DNA of 64,000 nucleotides, taken from positions 103,718 to 167,717 of the forward strand of contig LDOQ01000303.1 of NCBI GenBank assembly GCA_001887945.1, read 5' to 3'. Within the stretch, counting starts at the first letter, position 1; every line of letters begins with the position of its first letter. The notes under the pieces are model-generated. The model did no database searches and was not told where the DNA came from. It was given only the letters and a program-made list of their open reading frames with translations. The stretch is from Spraguea lophii (Eukaryota > Microsporidia > Spragueidae). The position numbers were made by a program, and so were the translations under genes. Shown in pieces: positions 39,086 through 49,928 of the stretch.

Positions 39086-40480
39086 ATGTTGTTTCTGTTG
39101 CAAATTGGTTTTATGATAACTTCGTCAGATGAGCATGTCATAGAAGAAAATGCAGATGATACAGTTTTAGAAAATGCTAGAACAGAGTCTAAAAATAGAA
39201 AAGCGAAATCAAAACGTGAATATAAACCAATAAAGCGTAGCCGTGTGTATATATCAAGTTACGAAACCCCAGGAACATCGGCGAGTGTACTAACTAAAGA
39301 TGCAGATGAACAAAAAGCAGACACATCAAATAGTGAAAGATCGCATCAAAAAAATCATTTGAAAAGAAAATGGCTAGATCGGTATTATCATGAGATGCAA
39401 ACCGCTAACAAAAAATCAAATGAAGAAACATTAGCTACCGATGAAAATTTCAATCAACCTGCCCATTCCTCAAAGGTTCTCCCACGCAAGTATACAAAAC
39501 TAGTTCCATCAAAAAGTGATTTTTCAGTTGTTAAATTTCCACCTCCATCCACAACACAATTGGAACTCCCACATGTTTCTTCTACATCTTTATTATCAGA
39601 ACAAGACATGCATCAAAGTGGAACGAATGCCCCAATAAATCCGGATTTGTCTTCAGTAAACGATAACATTTCTGATCAATTACAATATAAAAACAATGAT
39701 ACGGTATTGTATAATACACCATATTTTATGACTACATTGTATACGAATATACCATCATATAAAGAATTTACTGAACGTTATAACTTTGATTTTACATACC
39801 AAACTAACAGACGTCTTGGAATAGAGATATTATTTAGAAATTACTATATTCATACGTACAAGTTTTTCCCTCATCGCAGAAGTAAAAAACTTAAAGCTCA
39901 ATTTAGCGAAGAAATAGAAAGATACGACTCTAAAACCATACCGCTAAAAAAAGAAATAAAAATGAAAACAAGGAATTTCGCTTATAAACGCCACATGAAC
40001 GATGCATATCCTTCAGTATTAACCATTTTACAAGATATTTTAAAATTACAAATTATAGTTCTCAACGAAGAATTTAATTATTTTAGAATACACCTTTGTG
40101 ATAATCATTTTAATATGCATCTTATCGGATATGACGTTATTGATATCACAGGGAATATATATCTTAGTGGAACAATTGTAAAAAAGATGGACAATACTAT
40201 TTGGCATCTTGTTGAACTTTTTTTCGGCAAAGTTTATTTTAATGCTATAATCGATGCACTTGAAATTGAAAAAACTAAACAATATCATTTAAATGATGCA
40301 CAGCAAATTAGGCTATTGTCTTCACATGTACATGAAAGGATAAAAACTTCAATATGTGATATGATCGAATATTTAGAAAGGTTGAACCCTTTGTTGGAAA
40401 CTAGACAACAGACAGAATGTTATAATAAATTAAATGGCTTTCTCAATATTCTTAATAAGTTAAATGAGGAAATAGAATAG
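39086..40480 (+). CDS. Possible secreted protein, unknown (464 aa)
   Basis: The first ATG of this frame is at 39086; upstream codons are open but lack an ATG. The product begins with a short hydrophobic stretch (MLFLLQIGFMI) that could be a signal peptide. A Ser/Thr/Lys-rich low-complexity region follows to about residue 220, then a folded-looking domain (from YNFDFTYQTNRRLGIEILFRNYY) with Leu-rich helices at the end. No family was recognised. GC content and codon use are higher than in most neighbours, like the repeat protein at 2126, which is common for fast-evolving host-facing microsporidian proteins. There is no CCC start signal. Confidence 0.6.
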   Translation: MLFLLQIGFMITSSDEHVIEENADDTVLENARTESKNRKAKSKREYKPIKRSRVYISSYETPGTSASVLTKDADEQKADTSNSERSHQKNHLKRKWLDRYYHEMQTANKKSNEETLATDENFNQPAHSSKVLPRKYTKLVPSKSDFSVVKFPPPSTTQLELPHVSSTSLLSEQDMHQSGTNAPINPDLSSVNDNISDQLQYKNNDTVLYNTPYFMTTLYTNIPSYKEFTERYNFDFTYQTNRRLGIEILFRNYYIHTYKFFPHRRSKKLKAQFSEEIERYDSKTIPLKKEIKMKTRNFAYKRHMNDAYPSVLTILQDILKLQIIVLNEEFNYFRIHLCDNHFNMHLIGYDVIDITGNIYLSGTIVKKMDNTIWHLVELFFGKVYFNAIIDALEIEKTKQYHLNDAQQIRLLSSHVHERIKTSICDMIEYLERLNPLLETRQQTECYNKLNGFLNILNKLNEEIE

Positions 40481-40547
40481 TAAATTGTTTTAAAAGTAAA
40501 ATATTTTAATAAAAAAATCGAATATAAAGTTTATATAACATTTTAAT

Positions 40548-40795
40548 TATTATCAAAGTGTTCTGGAATATTTTGGTTAATTTGATTTTTATCTTTTAAA
40601 ATGGGAATATCTTGTGTTAACTAGTTTAGCACATATATGTATTGATCTCATCTTATTTTATTTTCCAATGCAATATGCTTTCTATGTATGGTGTTAATAA
40701 TTGTTATTTACATTTGTAACCAGATTTTAACCATTTTCTTGGTATAATACTACTTAATCACAAATTAATAATAAAATTATTATATAAAATATAAA
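40548..40795 (-). mobile_element. Degraded tRNA-SINE fragment
   Basis: The plus strand keeps the family order: TTATCAAAGTGTTCTGGAAT, TTGTGTTAACTAGTTTAGCACATATATGTATTGATCTCATCTTATTTTATTTTCCAATG, TCTATGTATGGTG, and TTCTTGGTATAATACTACTTAATCACAAATTAATA. The head is missing and divergence is high. Confidence 0.6.
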
Positions 40796-40859
40796 TAACT
40801 ATGCTATAAATCTTACATTATAATTTTACCTATCGCATTTTTTATTTCGATATCTTTTT

Positions 40860-41065
40860 TTCAAATGGTGAATTCAAATCATTAACTTTTTAATCTATAA
40901 TAAAAGGAATGATATACTCATCATCGTTGTGAATGAAATTCCAAACTCATGTGTATTATTAAAGAATATTATCCCGAAAAATCGACATTAATTATCGTTT
41001 ATTTAACTGACATGCTTATTGGTTAAATATTTTCCCCTTTTTCTTAACTATTTAATACAGTAAAT
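40860..41065 (-). pseudogene. Possible ISXO2-type transposase remnant
   Basis: In minus-strand reading a short run TIINVDFSG, a stop, then YSLIIHMSLEFHS resembles the second-Asp region of ISXO2-type transposases (GT-I-xD-W-GY-L...FxH). A further possible VN-LNS piece lies downstream. No other motif is secure, so this is a weak call. Confidence 0.25.
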
Positions 41066-41860
41066 AAAAGTTATGTTTAATATTAGTATTCCAAATAGTA
41101 AAGATGATTTAATATTGTGAATAATAAGTTATCGCTATAACCAATTAGATTTATTAATTAGAAACTACCAATAGAAATTCAATAATCTTTGAAATATAAA
41201 AGATTTAAATCTTAAAACCAATAAAAAATTAATATCGAAAGATTTATTTAAATATTAATAAATATAAACAAATCATAAACCTAATTAAGATAATAATATC
41301 ATTTTCACAATTATAAATACTTACAAATTTATTATCATGAAATTTCAAAATAACTATTTTAATAACTTTAATCTTAATCATCAAATTCCATCTTAAACAT
41401 GTTCTCTACGAAACAAAAAGAACTTTAAAATCTTTATCTATTTTTCATAGAGACTTAATTAAATTATTTATAATTATTAAATATTTTTATAATTAAAAAA
41501 TAACTTTTCATCTTGGTTGCATCCCTATGCACATGAAACCAATCAAATCAATTTTAAAAAGAATTTTAATTTAGAATATATTCTGATAAAAATATTATAA
41601 CATAAAAAATATCAATTCAAATATACTCCATTAATCAAAGGTCATAGATTACAATCGATTAGTAAACTTTTATAAATTCAACTATAAAGAAAATAAAGTA
41701 CACAAGACTATTAAAACACCCAAACTCATTCTATTAAATATAAAACAAAAATATATAAAATAATTTAATAAGAATAATATAAAAATATATAATTAATATA
41801 TAAAAATATAAATAATAATTATTTTAAATAAAAAACAATCATATTACCTTCTAATAATTA
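41066..41860. other. Gene-free stretch
   Basis: AT-rich sequence downstream of the HIRA-like gene; nothing is supported. Confidence 0.5.
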
Positions 41861-44800
41861 TTATTTTGAATAATAATTTCTTCTTATAGTATTTATCAAA
41901 TCACTTACAAACATTTGTATATTTCTATTTCTATTCATATTTACCATACACTCCATTATTTCATCTTTTTTACCTTTATCACATACATTTAAAAACATAT
42001 TTTCAATAATATAAGCATCAGCCTCAGTTAAATTACTAATAGATCTACTATACCTAACAACCTTATGAATAATACGTATCATACCATCAATACAACCATT
42101 TATAGAATATACATTATATTTATATTCTAAATCTAATAAAGTATAATTTTTATTATTTAAATATATTTTACTGTTATCAGTGATATTATTTTTATTAGTG
42201 ATATTATCTTTTGTAGTGATGGTATTAGCGTTATTATTTGTATTATCTTTTGTAATGGTATTATTTGTATTATTCATGTTGTTATCTTTATTATCTTTTA
42301 TAATGATATTATTATCTATGATATTTTTATCATCTTTATTATCTCTACTCTTATCTATGATATTTCCATCACTTTTATCATCTATACCTTTACCCCCTCT
42401 ATTATCATTTCTATCACATCTATCATCATTTCCATCTATAATACTCTTATTATTATAATTATATATATTATTATATAAAGAAGAATAATCTTTATTCTGC
42501 ATCATCCATACTTTCATTTTTTTATTATAAAAGAATATATCTCCACTTTTATAAATAATCACTATAAAATATATTTTACATAATTTTATATTTAAAATTG
42601 CATCTACTACCGGTATTCTACCTTTTAAAATTATTTTATTTTTTTTAATATCCATAACTCTAAATCTATTATCTTCTTCCAGTATTAATAACATATTATC
42701 CATAATATCAGTTAATAATACTCTATTGAATATTAAATAAGGATACAACAGAATACCAGTGGTAATATCATATATAATAAGTTTAGTATATTTATCAACA
42801 GTAGTTACTACCAGATATAAATTATTTGTAATATTCTTGTTAATATGATTATTTGTAATATGTTTGTTAATAATATGGTTATTTGTAATATTATTACCTA
42901 TCGTTGTATTATTATTTATCACTGTATTATTGTCTATCATTGTATTGTTATTTGTCATTGTATTATTACTTATCGTTATATTGTGATTACTAATAGATAG
43001 AGTGTGTATTCTATCTAATTCTATTCTTTTAAATAATATATTATTTCTTCTTATTTTTATTACACATTTATCTTTATTATTTATTTCTATTTTATAAATA
43101 CCTATGATTCTTTCTATTGTATTATTATTTATATTATTCTTAGTATCTATAATATTATTATTATTTATATTATTATCTTTATATATAAAATTTATATTAG
43201 ATGCATAATATTCTTCTTCTTCTATGTATGGTTCTATAAGAATAGGTTTTATTTTCTTCTTTATTTTAGTATCTGTTATTTTGGTTTTTATTTTAATATC
43301 TGTTATTTTAGTTTTAGAGTTATCAATTGTTTTATCTGTTGTTTTATTATCTGTTGTTTTAGATTCAACGGCATTATCAATTTTATCATCTATGACTTTA
43401 GCATTATCAATTACTATATCCTTAATAGCATTATCTATGACTTTATCTTTATCTTCAATTATTTTATCTTGAGATTCATTTATTAGTGATTTAGGGTTAA
43501 TACAGAGAGAATTGTTCTGTGGAAATACTGTATCTTTTTTTCTTTGTATTTCACTATCGTGTACATTAATTATATTGTTTTTACTTTCTTTATCTTTTTT
43601 ACTTATCTTTTCTACTTTAACTTTGGATAAATCCAATATTATAGTTTCATCAGATTCTTCTTCTATCGTTGTAATACGTTTATTTTCCATTTTTATATTT
43701 TCTTTGGTAAATGGTATATTTTCTGTTTCTTTAGAATTGGTTATTTCTGTATAACATCCTAATTCATTATTTTTGATAGAAATATTATCATCAGGTTTAT
43801 TAAATTCTATATAAACTATATTTCCATCAAATGATGCTAAATATAAAATATTATCTTTCCATTGCATATCTAATACTGGTAGTTCAAATAGATTTTTTAT
43901 AAGAAGAAAAGGTTTCTTGTTGAGAGAACACCAAAATGATATTGATTTATCTTGTGATGCTGCTACTATTATATAATAAGTTTCATTATCATTGCTTTTA
44001 TCTATTTTGTTATCATTATTAAGTATATCATTATCTTTTATTTTATTATTTTTATTTCTAATAAATTTATTGGGATGAAATCTTACAACTTCTATTGGTG
44101 CTACATGTCCTATCAAACTATATTCATTTTTAAACTCATTTTCCACACTCAATATTTCTACTGAATTTTCTTTATTATTGAAAGTTAAACAAGTAGCCAG
44201 GTAATTGCTATCTGGTGACCAACTCATTCTTGAATAAAAACATTCAAATATTGTTATATTATCTTTATATTCTATTTTCTTGTAAAGTTTGAATTCTAAA
44301 TCAAATATCAATAAAAATGATTCTGTTTGTACTATAAAATATTTTTCTAATGGATCAACGGATATTCCACTTATTCTGCTATAAGAATTATTTATATCAT
44401 TTTTACAATCACTCCCCATTTCTTCATTGTTTTTGATTGTATATTTATTTATATCTATGGATTCTACCAAAGAAAATTTTTTATACGAATAAATATTTAC
44501 TATTCCATCCATTCCAGCAGTAATTAAATATTCTGAATAAATACATAAATCTATTATATCGTTAGAATGGTTTTTTACCTTATTTATCAATTTATATTTT
44601 TTTGTATTCTTCTGACCATAAATAAGTTTGTATAAACATAAATAACAATCATCGCCTACAGTAGCTAAATATTCTTTATCGGATTTTACACACATTACAG
44701 CACCGTGATGATCCCTCAGTTTTTGATGTAAAACAAAAGATTTTTCATTAACATCATTAATATTCAGTTTATTATTAGAATGCGATATTTTATCTGTAGT

Positions 44801-45055
44801 AACATTTTTATCTGTAATAACATTGTTATTCATATTATTATAATTTACTATATTATTATTTTTATCTGTAATATCATTTTTATTCATCATATTACATTTG
44901 ATACCTTCCAAAGAAGAAGAATTATTTTGAAGCCATACATTCACTTCCCCATCTGTAGATGATGTTATAATAAAATCATCTGTTATGCATAAAGAAAAAA
45001 TATTTTTTTTATATTTTTTCGTTCCATGAAATATTTTTGTTCGGTGTATTTTCAT
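41861..45055 (-). CDS. HIR1: HIRA/Hir1-like histone chaperone
   Basis: A 1064-residue protein. The first about 460 residues are a WD40 propeller. Its last blades read like HIRA: FYSRMSWSPDSNYLATCLTFNN, LIGHVAPIEVVRFHPN, IIVAASQDKSISFWC, and LLIKNLFELPVLDMQWKDNILYLASFDGNIVYIEF. A Lys/Glu/Asp-rich linker follows. Residues about 765-805 (LLYPYLIFNRVLLTDIMDNMLLILEEDNRFRVMD) resemble the HIRA C-terminal domain. HIRA deposits H3-H4 independently of replication and helps silence genes. Asn-rich inserts interrupt propeller loops and the C-terminal domain. CCC lies one base before the ATG. Confidence 0.8.
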   Translation of the reverse strand: MKIHRTKIFHGTKKYKKNIFSLCITDDFIITSSTDGEVNVWLQNNSSSLEGIKCNMMNKNDITDKNNNIVNYNNMNNNVITDKNVTTDKISHSNNKLNINDVNEKSFVLHQKLRDHHGAVMCVKSDKEYLATVGDDCYLCLYKLIYGQKNTKKYKLINKVKNHSNDIIDLCIYSEYLITAGMDGIVNIYSYKKFSLVESIDINKYTIKNNEEMGSDCKNDINNSYSRISGISVDPLEKYFIVQTESFLLIFDLEFKLYKKIEYKDNITIFECFYSRMSWSPDSNYLATCLTFNNKENSVEILSVENEFKNEYSLIGHVAPIEVVRFHPNKFIRNKNNKIKDNDILNNDNKIDKSNDNETYYIIVAASQDKSISFWCSLNKKPFLLIKNLFELPVLDMQWKDNILYLASFDGNIVYIEFNKPDDNISIKNNELGCYTEITNSKETENIPFTKENIKMENKRITTIEEESDETIILDLSKVKVEKISKKDKESKNNIINVHDSEIQRKKDTVFPQNNSLCINPKSLINESQDKIIEDKDKVIDNAIKDIVIDNAKVIDDKIDNAVESKTTDNKTTDKTIDNSKTKITDIKIKTKITDTKIKKKIKPILIEPYIEEEEYYASNINFIYKDNNINNNNIIDTKNNINNNTIERIIGIYKIEINNKDKCVIKIRRNNILFKRIELDRIHTLSISNHNITISNNTMTNNNTMIDNNTVINNNTTIGNNITNNHIINKHITNNHINKNITNNLYLVVTTVDKYTKLIIYDITTGILLYPYLIFNRVLLTDIMDNMLLILEEDNRFRVMDIKKNKIILKGRIPVVDAILNIKLCKIYFIVIIYKSGDIFFYNKKMKVWMMQNKDYSSLYNNIYNYNNKSIIDGNDDRCDRNDNRGGKGIDDKSDGNIIDKSRDNKDDKNIIDNNIIIKDNKDNNMNNTNNTITKDNTNNNANTITTKDNITNKNNITDNSKIYLNNKNYTLLDLEYKYNVYSINGCIDGMIRIIHKVVRYSRSISNLTEADAYIIENMFLNVCDKGKKDEIMECMVNMNRNRNIQMFVSDLINTIRRNYYSK

Positions 45056-45579
45056 TGGGTTATTTTTTTGTTTTTGTAAATAACATTCAAAAAAAAATAT
45101 GTATTTGTAATTAGAATATTCTTATATAACATAAATAATAGGAATATAATATTTATAATTAAAATATAACATAGATAATATGAATATAATATTTATATTA
45201 AAATATTCAATCTAATGATTTAATAAACAAAGTTATATAATTATGATACAGAAATAAAAATTAGTTTTATTCTTCTTGTATGAGGCATTTATAATGAACT
45301 GATCGTTAGTTTTTAAAATATTTAGAAATCACATATTTCGTGTTATCTTTAACTTAAAGTATAAATAATATAATATGATTTTTCTTTATTAAGAAATTTA
45401 AATGTAATGTAGTACGCATAAATAAATCATGATCAAGAATAATTATTTATATTTGAAAAGAAATTAAGAGAATAAAACTTTTGATAAATCAATAAATAAT
45501 TTATTCAAATTTTCATCACTTCAATTCTCAGGTATTTTTTTTAAAAAAGTATAGGTAATTATCCATTTATTAACAGGAT
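45056..45579. other. AT-rich spacer
   Basis: No supported feature between the HIRA-like gene start and the transposase relic. Confidence 0.5.
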
Positions 45580-45985
45580 GTTCATATGAGAACATATTCT
45601 TTTCTATTTGTTTTTATTTTTAAATGTAATTAAATATTTCCGACGTTAATTGTAGGATAATTATTTTCTGTAATAAATCTCTTATTGTGATTCATAAACC
45701 AATATAGTAATCCAAATTTTATATCTTTTTTATAGAAGAAATATATCTATCTGCAATGAAGACAATCCCACTAAAATATTTATCTCCAAGAAATTTGTAA
45801 TTGTAAATACCTACTTATTTGATACTTTTTTAATAAAAAATTTTTTTCTTATGTATTATCTATTACTCCAACAATTTAAACAACAGCTTTAATAGTATCG
45901 TCTATAGTGATAGAAGATTTTATAATTTATATCTTGTTGACCACTGTTTTGTCTATTTCTATTACAACTTTTAATCGTCCAATAT
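45580..45985 (-). pseudogene. ISXO2/Merlin-type transposase relic
   Basis: On the minus strand, GRLKVVIEIDKTVVNKI (about 45985-45930) matches the motif around the first catalytic Asp (VVEIDET-V-KRK), with the Asp kept. After frame changes IVGVIDNT and FIADRYISSI fit the strand before and at the second Asp. LLYWFMNHNKRFI (about 45715-45675) fits the VNHS-FV motif, and further on LHLK fits W-HLK. The order is right for one transposase, but stops and shifts are many. A 46036-46284 minus-strand frame just upstream may be its decayed N-terminal part or chance. Confidence 0.5.
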
Positions 45986-46411
45986 TTAATATATTTTTTA
46001 ACACAATAATATAATATTATATTCTTTTTATATCTTCATATTGTACTCAAAAAACAGTTTATTAGGAAATGTGTTTGCCTATCCGGGATATTTATAACAA
46101 GAAAAAAGAATAATTTTTTAAAAGTAGTAATGTATTTCTTAGGCAAAACACGTTTTTCTATGTCTGAAAGACGAATTATAATTATAAATAAAATATTTAT
46201 TGGAATCTTTCCTGGGAATCTGTAACTTAATAAGAGAGAGAAAATAAAGCAGAAATTTATTTCAGGAGCAATATCATCATACAATTCCCATATCGTATTT
46301 CCTATTTTTTACATCGGTAGAATGTAGTAATCTCGGGATCGTAGTAATAGATGGATGAAAAGTTTTCTCCTTCGCTAGAAGAAATAAAAAACAACCATCA
46401 AATTATTTTAT

Positions 46412-46845
46412 TCTGTGTCGCTTAACTCAGTGATCTTCGAAATGATAACTAAAGCCTAAAGTTGGTGGCTTTGAATCTCTCACCCGGAAAAATTTCAAAA
46501 AAAATAAATAAAAGGTAGAGAGAACAAGAAGAAAAAAGGTATGTTAAGTAGGTGAAAGTTCAATACCGTAATTTGATCATATCTTCATTATTGTCTCAAT
46601 ACCAGATTAAAGTAATGATTAGTGACCCGCTCAATACTATCCAAAAAAGAAGTTAGAATCTCATTAAATTCAATAAAACGATGATTACACCTTACGTAAA
46701 ACGCATTAGAACATAATATCAGAAGAAATTAATATCTATATGTAATAAAATTGCTTGGACAAATTACTCATGCTTCAATGAATCAATGATTTCAGACCAG
46801 TGATGGGCCGTAATCAACCGAAACATTTTGATAATAATTAAAATT
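46412..46845 (+). mobile_element. tRNA-SINE copy, opposite orientation, decayed
   Basis: The only clear copy read left to right. The head CTGTGTCGCTTAACTCAGTGATCTTCG... and GTGGCTTTGAATCTCTCACCCGG correspond to the A-box and B-box regions of the family. The A-rich linker with GAAGAAAAAAGG follows, then AATACTATCC, ATTGCTTGG, and the tail CAGACCAGTGATGGGCCGTAATCAACCGAAACATTTTGATAATAA. Both boxes carry mutations, so it is inactive. Confidence 0.65.
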
Positions 46846-47144
46846 ATAATTTATTATTTCATTGTAAAATCACATATGATCCAAAACTCATAAAATTATA
46901 AATGATATTTTAAACAGTTTTACATATCATAAGATCTACCACCTGTTATTATAAAACAATAAATATTTCTGTTAATAATACATATATCTATCTTTTCACC
47001 ATATATTAATTTTTTCAAAATTTTTTTATATATTATTTATTTTTATATTATTTTTTTTATCATAGTTTTATAAATCATATATATAATTAAAATAATAAAT
47101 TGTTTCATATTCAATTATAAAAAGGCTTTTAATTCTTTTTTTCA
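46846..47144. other. AT-rich spacer
   Basis: No supported feature is seen. Confidence 0.5.
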
Positions 47145-47384
47145 ATGAATATTTTAACTGTTTTATTATTGTTTCTTGCTTTAGTTTTTTGTGAACATGA
47201 AAACAATTTAGAGAAAAAACAGAAATTATGGAGATTTCCTTGGCTTGGATATAATAAATCTACAAAGATTGATGAAATCATACAACAAAAAAAGGAAGAA
47301 GATGCATTGGAAAAATTAGTAAAAGATGGAAATCCAAATGAATATATGTCAGGATATTATAGAAGTAAAAAAAGTTTTTATTAA
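47145..47384 (+). CDS. Small secreted-type protein (79 aa)
   Basis: A classical signal peptide (MNILTVLLLFLALVFC, cleavage probably after Cys/Glu 16-17) is followed by a charged, helical, Lys/Glu-rich mature part of about 60 residues with an aromatic patch (LWRFPWLGYNKS). No cysteine remains after cleavage. No family was recognised. Small secreted proteins of this kind in microsporidia may be host-directed or spore components. No CCC start signal is present, but the signal peptide supports the frame. Confidence 0.65.
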   Translation: MNILTVLLLFLALVFCEHENNLEKKQKLWRFPWLGYNKSTKIDEIIQQKKEEDALEKLVKDGNPNEYMSGYYRSKKSFY

Positions 47385-47969
47385 ATATTCCTAATTAAAG
47401 TAAGTATTTTATTATTATTTTTATCTTTATTTTTTTATAACTTTTATCTTTATTTTTTAAAATTGTATCAGAATATAATTGAATTAAAACAACAGAATTT
47501 TTCTTTAAATATTTTAATAATTCTAAAATTATATAATTTCAAATCGTAATTAATGCAAGGGAATTTAAAAAGGAGAAGAAATAAAATTATTAATGACTAC
47601 AGTTATATTTAAAATAAATAAAAATTTATTCTATGTTCTCAAAATCTTTTAATCATATAAAAATATAGACACACATTATCTCAGAAGCATATAAAATTAA
47701 TGTATACAAAAATTTTAATAAGACTACCAATCATATCAGATTATAACCCATGTAATATTTTTATAGTAAAACGTAATTTGATATTATAATAAATTAGATT
47801 TAAAACTTATAATTTACTGATATATTATTTTATATTAAAATAAAATTTAAATGAAAATAAAACATAAATTTACGTGTAAACCAATTTTCCTATCAAAAAT
47901 CTTAGTAAATAAATAAATTCTATTTGTTTTATGCATTGTTTTTTCTATTTTTTTTATACAGTCACCCTC
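47385..47969. other. AT-rich spacer
   Basis: No supported feature, except CCC at 47965-47967, two bases before the histone start codon. Confidence 0.5.
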
Positions 47970-48425
47970 ATGGCAAGAACTGTTGCATTACCTGCAAGAA
48001 AAACTGCTAAAGGAAAAGTGGGTGGTAAGGTTACTAAAGAAGCACCTGTTGCAAGAAAGAGAACTATGAGTGTAACACCACCCGTTATAAAAACATTACC
48101 CAGAAAGCCCAAAAAAATTAAAAGGAGAACAAATATTTTAAAAGAAATTAGATTTTTTCAACAGAATACAAATTTTTTGATACCTCGTGCATTGTTTTTA
48201 AGGCTTTTAAAATCTGTCGTGGCTCAAAATAACCTTTCTAATCCATCATCTCCAAGTAAATTTACTAAGAGTTGTGTTGAAGCTTTACAAGAAGTTACTG
48301 AAGCTTATATTATATCCCTGATAGAATCTTCTTATCTTTGTACAATACATGCAAAAAGAGTTACTTTATATGCTTCTGATATAAATTTAGCAAAGAAATT
48401 AAGAAAGAGAGTAGGTGCTGTGTAA
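47970..48425 (+). CDS. Divergent histone H3, probably CenH3/CENP-A type
   Basis: A 151-residue H3-fold protein. I start at 47970, where CCC precedes ATGGCAAGAACT and the product begins MARTVALPARKTAKGK, echoing the H3 tail; the frame is open to 47931. The histone fold is clear: ILKEIRFFQQNTNFLIPRALFLRLLKSVVAQ, ALQEVTEAYIISLIESSYLCTIHAKRVTLYASDINLAKKLR. Unlike canonical H3 it lacks YRPGTVALREIRRYQ, has a loop 1 about four residues longer (AQNNLSNPSSPSKFTKS), and has a non-canonical tail with lysines placed differently. Longer loop 1 and a divergent tail are hallmarks of centromeric H3, so it probably marks centromeres. A merely fast-evolving main H3 is the alternative. Confidence 0.7.
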   Translation: MARTVALPARKTAKGKVGGKVTKEAPVARKRTMSVTPPVIKTLPRKPKKIKRRTNILKEIRFFQQNTNFLIPRALFLRLLKSVVAQNNLSNPSSPSKFTKSCVEALQEVTEAYIISLIESSYLCTIHAKRVTLYASDINLAKKLRKRVGAV

Positions 48426-48911
48426 GATGATATAATAAATCTGTGGGTTTTCTTTTAATTATTTTTTTTGTTTTGAATTTTTTGAGGTAAAATTTTAATA
48501 GTAAATTCTAGAAAAGGATTCTATGGCTTAAAGGAGAATAAAATATGCCAAATAAAAATAAAGATTTTGTTCGAAAAAAAGGATGTAAATTATAGATTAA
48601 AGGAAAAATAATAAAGTTGACATATAAAGAAAAGTAATTAAAAACCGTATTTTTATTACGAATAATTTGCTGAATAACATTTTATTTAATCAATGATTTT
48701 TGAATCAATTATTTTTTAAATTCCAATAAGAAAGTTTGACATAAAAAATATTTGAAATATTTTTTTTAGAATATCGTTAATCAATTGGATGAAATATTTA
48801 AACAAATAATTTTATGTTATTTACATATTACTCATTTACTTGATAGAATAAATTATAAGGAGATTTTTTGATATTTATTTATAAAATAAAAACATTTCTG
48901 ATAAATTAGCC
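48426..48911. other. AT-rich spacer
   Basis: No supported feature is seen. Confidence 0.5.
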
Positions 48912-49928
48912 ATGGATAACGAAAAGTTGTTTAAACTTGGAACGATTGCAGAAGGTATCATAACTGAAGGTAAGGGTATATTAGCATTGGATGAAACTGC
49001 AAAAAGTATGGAGAAGAAATTTAAAAAATACGAAATAGAAAATAGTTTGGAAAATAGAAATAATCTGAGAGAATGTCTTATTACTACACCAGGAATATCT
49101 TCTAAAATTGGAGGTGTGATTTTGAATGAAGAAACTTTCAATACGAAAATGAGTGATGGAACATATTTAACAAAATATTTGAAAGATAATGGCATTTATG
49201 TTGGAATAAAACTCGATAAAGGATTAATAGATTTTAATGAAAATGAAAAAATATCAGTAGGATTAGAAGATTTACGAGAAAGAATAAAATTACCAGTATT
49301 CCGATCTGCTTCTTTTGCAAAATGGAGATCTTTAATTTATCTTTCAGATGAAAATTCAACAGATAAATGTATTGCAGAAAATTGTAGAATTTTAGCAGAA
49401 TATAGTAAAATATGCCAAGAAAACGGAATAGTTCCGATCGTTGAACCAGAGTTATTTTTTGACGGTAAATTTACCATAGAAAAATCTTATTTTGTCATGA
49501 AAAAAATGTTATCTCAACTTATATACGAACTTAATCTTCAAAATATCTATATTCCCGGTCTACTTCTTAAAGCATCTTTTGTATCTGGAAGTCCCGATAA
49601 AACTTTCACTGCACAAGAAGTTGCCCAAGAAACATTGAATGCATTTCTATCTTCAATACCATGTGGTATTCCTGGAATAGTTTTTCTTAGTGGTGGTCAT
49701 TCATCAAATAAATCTATCGAATATTTAAACCATATTAATAATTTAAAAGGAAAAAGAACATGGAAATTGAGTTTTAGTTTTGGAAGAGCATTAACTGATG
49801 AAGCAATTAAAGAATGGAATGGTGGTAAAGGTAATTACAATAAAGCACAAGAAATTTTTAAGAAAACAGTAGACAATTGCCATAAAGCATCTTTGGGGAA
49901 ATTAGAAATTCAAACGGATAAAAAATAA
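48912..49928 (+). CDS. FBA: Fructose-bisphosphate aldolase, class I
   Basis: A 338-residue aldolase cleaving fructose 1,6-bisphosphate to two triose phosphates in glycolysis. GILALDETAKSMEKKF holds the catalytic Asp (27), GVGIKLDKG the substrate Lys (100), FRSASFAKWRS the Lys (137) of the KWR motif and PIVEPELFFDG the acidic pair. LLLKASFVSGS has the Schiff-base Lys (220), and FLSGGHSS the phosphate loop. The length is slightly below the usual 360, and the C-terminal Tyr of animal enzymes is absent (it ends EIQTDKK). Fungi mostly use class II, but microsporidia are known to carry class I. Glycolysis is central to microsporidian energy metabolism. Confidence 0.95.
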   Translation: MDNEKLFKLGTIAEGIITEGKGILALDETAKSMEKKFKKYEIENSLENRNNLRECLITTPGISSKIGGVILNEETFNTKMSDGTYLTKYLKDNGIYVGIKLDKGLIDFNENEKISVGLEDLRERIKLPVFRSASFAKWRSLIYLSDENSTDKCIAENCRILAEYSKICQENGIVPIVEPELFFDGKFTIEKSYFVMKKMLSQLIYELNLQNIYIPGLLLKASFVSGSPDKTFTAQEVAQETLNAFLSSIPCGIPGIVFLSGGHSSNKSIEYLNHINNLKGKRTWKLSFSFGRALTDEAIKEWNGGKGNYNKAQEIFKKTVDNCHKASLGKLEIQTDKK

